This document shows positions 5,732-6,391 of a stretch of DNA of 6,391 bases, piece by piece; within the stretch, counting starts at the first letter, position 1, and each line of letters begins with the position of its first letter. Below the pieces are notes generated by a model. The model made no database searches. It was given only the letters and a program-made list of their open reading frames with translations, and had not been told where the DNA came from. The stretch is from Streptomyces lilacinus (GTDB lineage: Bacteria; Actinomycetota; Actinomycetes; Streptomycetales; Streptomycetaceae): positions 33,128 through 39,518 of the forward strand of contig KL569394.1 of assembly GCA_000715685.1 (NCBI GenBank). Reading direction: 5' to 3'. The position numbers and the translations under genes were made by a program.

Positions 5732-5747
5732 GGCCTGTGGAGAGGCC
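5732..5747. repeat. Short inverted repeat in the divergent promoter gap
   Basis: GGCCT and AGGCC, six bases apart, form a small dyad in the 104-bp gap between the divergent operon and HAD gene. It could be an operator half-site pair or chance in GC-rich DNA. The stem is only 5 bp, so the evidence is thin. Confidence 0.25.
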
Positions 5748-5766
5748 AAACATCTGTCCCGCGGGA

Positions 5767-6391
5767 ATGTCGGGACCGCTTGAGCTCGTGATATTCGACT
5801 GCGACGGAGTACTGGTCGACAGTGAACGCATCGCCATGCGCGTCCACGTATCGCTCGGTGCGGAACTGGGCTGGCCGGTCAGCGAGAACGAGGCGATCGA
5901 GAAGTTCATCGGAGGCTCCATGAGGAGCATCACCGACGAGATCGCCGCGCGGCTCGGCAGTCGGACGGCGGCGACGTGGTGGGAACGGTTCGTGGATCTG
6001 CACCGTCAGGAGGTGGACATGGGGCTGTCCCCGGTCGACGGGCTGCTCGAGGCGCTCGACGCCATCACGCTGCCGACCTGTGTCGCCTCCAGCGGTTCGC
6101 ACGAGAAGATGCTCCACACCCTCGGCCGCACGGGTCTCTACGAACGCTTCGCGGGCCGCATCTACAGCTCCACCGAGGTCGCCCGGGGCAAGCCGGCGCC
6201 GGATCTCTTCCGGTACGCCGCCCGCCGGATGGGCGTCGACCCGGCGGCCTGCGCGGTGGTCGAGGACAGTCGGCCCGGCGTCGAGGCGGCTCGCGCCGCC
6301 GGCATGCGCTGCTTCGGCTACGCCGGCGGGCTGACGCCCCGGACCTGGCTCGAGGGCCCCGACACCGTCGTCTTCGACGACATGCGCAACC
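5767..6391 (+). CDS. HAD superfamily hydrolase, YieH / beta-phosphoglucomutase-like (C-terminus cut by window edge)
   Basis: The frame opens at ATG 5767 and is still open at the last base, giving 208 residues. All four HAD motifs are present: FDCDGVLVDSE (10-20; nucleophile Asp11 and acid/base Asp13), CVASSGS (105-111), Lys142 in RGKPAPD and VEDSRPGVEAA (165-175; Glu166-Asp167). A small helical cap lies between motifs I and II. The layout and the segments SGSHEKMLHTLGRTGLYERF and YSSTEVARGKP resemble E. coli YieH (6-phosphogluconate phosphatase) and beta-phosphoglucomutase-like proteins. The reaction is phosphomonoester hydrolysis or sugar-phosphate isomerisation; the substrate is unknown. 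GTG 5737 is an alternative start with GGGGG eight bases upstream, but the ten extra codons include rare ones (AGG, CCA) and the family normally starts close to the first motif. It is divergent from the operon; it could supply a nucleotide or sugar phosphatase step or be unrelated. Confidence 0.9.
   Translation, partial: MSGPLELVIFDCDGVLVDSERIAMRVHVSLGAELGWPVSENEAIEKFIGGSMRSITDEIAARLGSRTAATWWERFVDLHRQEVDMGLSPVDGLLEALDAITLPTCVASSGSHEKMLHTLGRTGLYERFAGRIYSSTEVARGKPAPDLFRYAARRMGVDPAACAVVEDSRPGVEAARAAGMRCFGYAGGLTPRTWLEGPDTVVFDDMRN

Noticed and set aside
5696..5749. Longer form of the GP88-like gene from TTG 5749
   Set aside because: Runs through the likely promoter region, has no ribosome binding site, and would overlap the divergent HAD leader.

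Overview
The window is very GC-rich, has strong G/C bias at third codon positions, uses GTG starts and contains almost no TTA codons. This points to a Streptomyces-like actinomycete. It holds eight protein genes, two of them cut by the window edges. I see no tRNA, rRNA, CRISPR array, insertion sequence or phage structural gene.

Left flank (1-967): a PadR-type repressor runs off the left edge on the minus strand. It is divergent from a plus-strand Nudix hydrolase that closely resembles the mammalian 8-oxo-dGTPase MTH1. Between them, just upstream of padR, lies a near-perfect 20-bp palindrome that is a good candidate for the PadR operator.

Centre (977-5662, all minus strand): five genes are packed so tightly that each meets or overlaps the next, which indicates one operon read right to left. 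In order of transcription they are: (1) a cysteine-rich protein resembling the mycobacteriophage gene-product-88 family, with a TTA codon near its start; (2) a class I SAM methyltransferase with an N-terminal domain that looks like a P-loop kinase missing its Walker Lys; (3) a thymidylate-synthase-fold protein with the nucleophile Cys and an Asp at the position that marks cytosine nucleotide hydroxymethylases, but with other catalytic residues apparently replaced; (4) a divergent helix-hairpin-helix (endonuclease III-like) protein that keeps the catalytic Lys and Asp but lacks the iron-sulfur cysteines; (5) a 12-helix MFS exporter. The Nudix gene converges on the MFS gene with 9 bp between the stop codons.

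Right flank (5767-6391): a HAD phosphatase/mutase of the YieH / beta-phosphoglucomutase-like group runs divergently off the right edge.

Interpretation (inference): a TS-like C5-modifying enzyme, a methyltransferase, a base-glycosidase-like protein, a possible Fe-S enzyme and an exporter in one operon fit a pathway that makes and exports a modified pyrimidine nucleotide, nucleoside or base. The general logic resembles that of mildiomycin or bacimethrin, but the gene set is not one I recognise. A phage-derived DNA base hypermodification module is the main alternative; the terminal exporter and the TTA codon favour a secreted metabolite.
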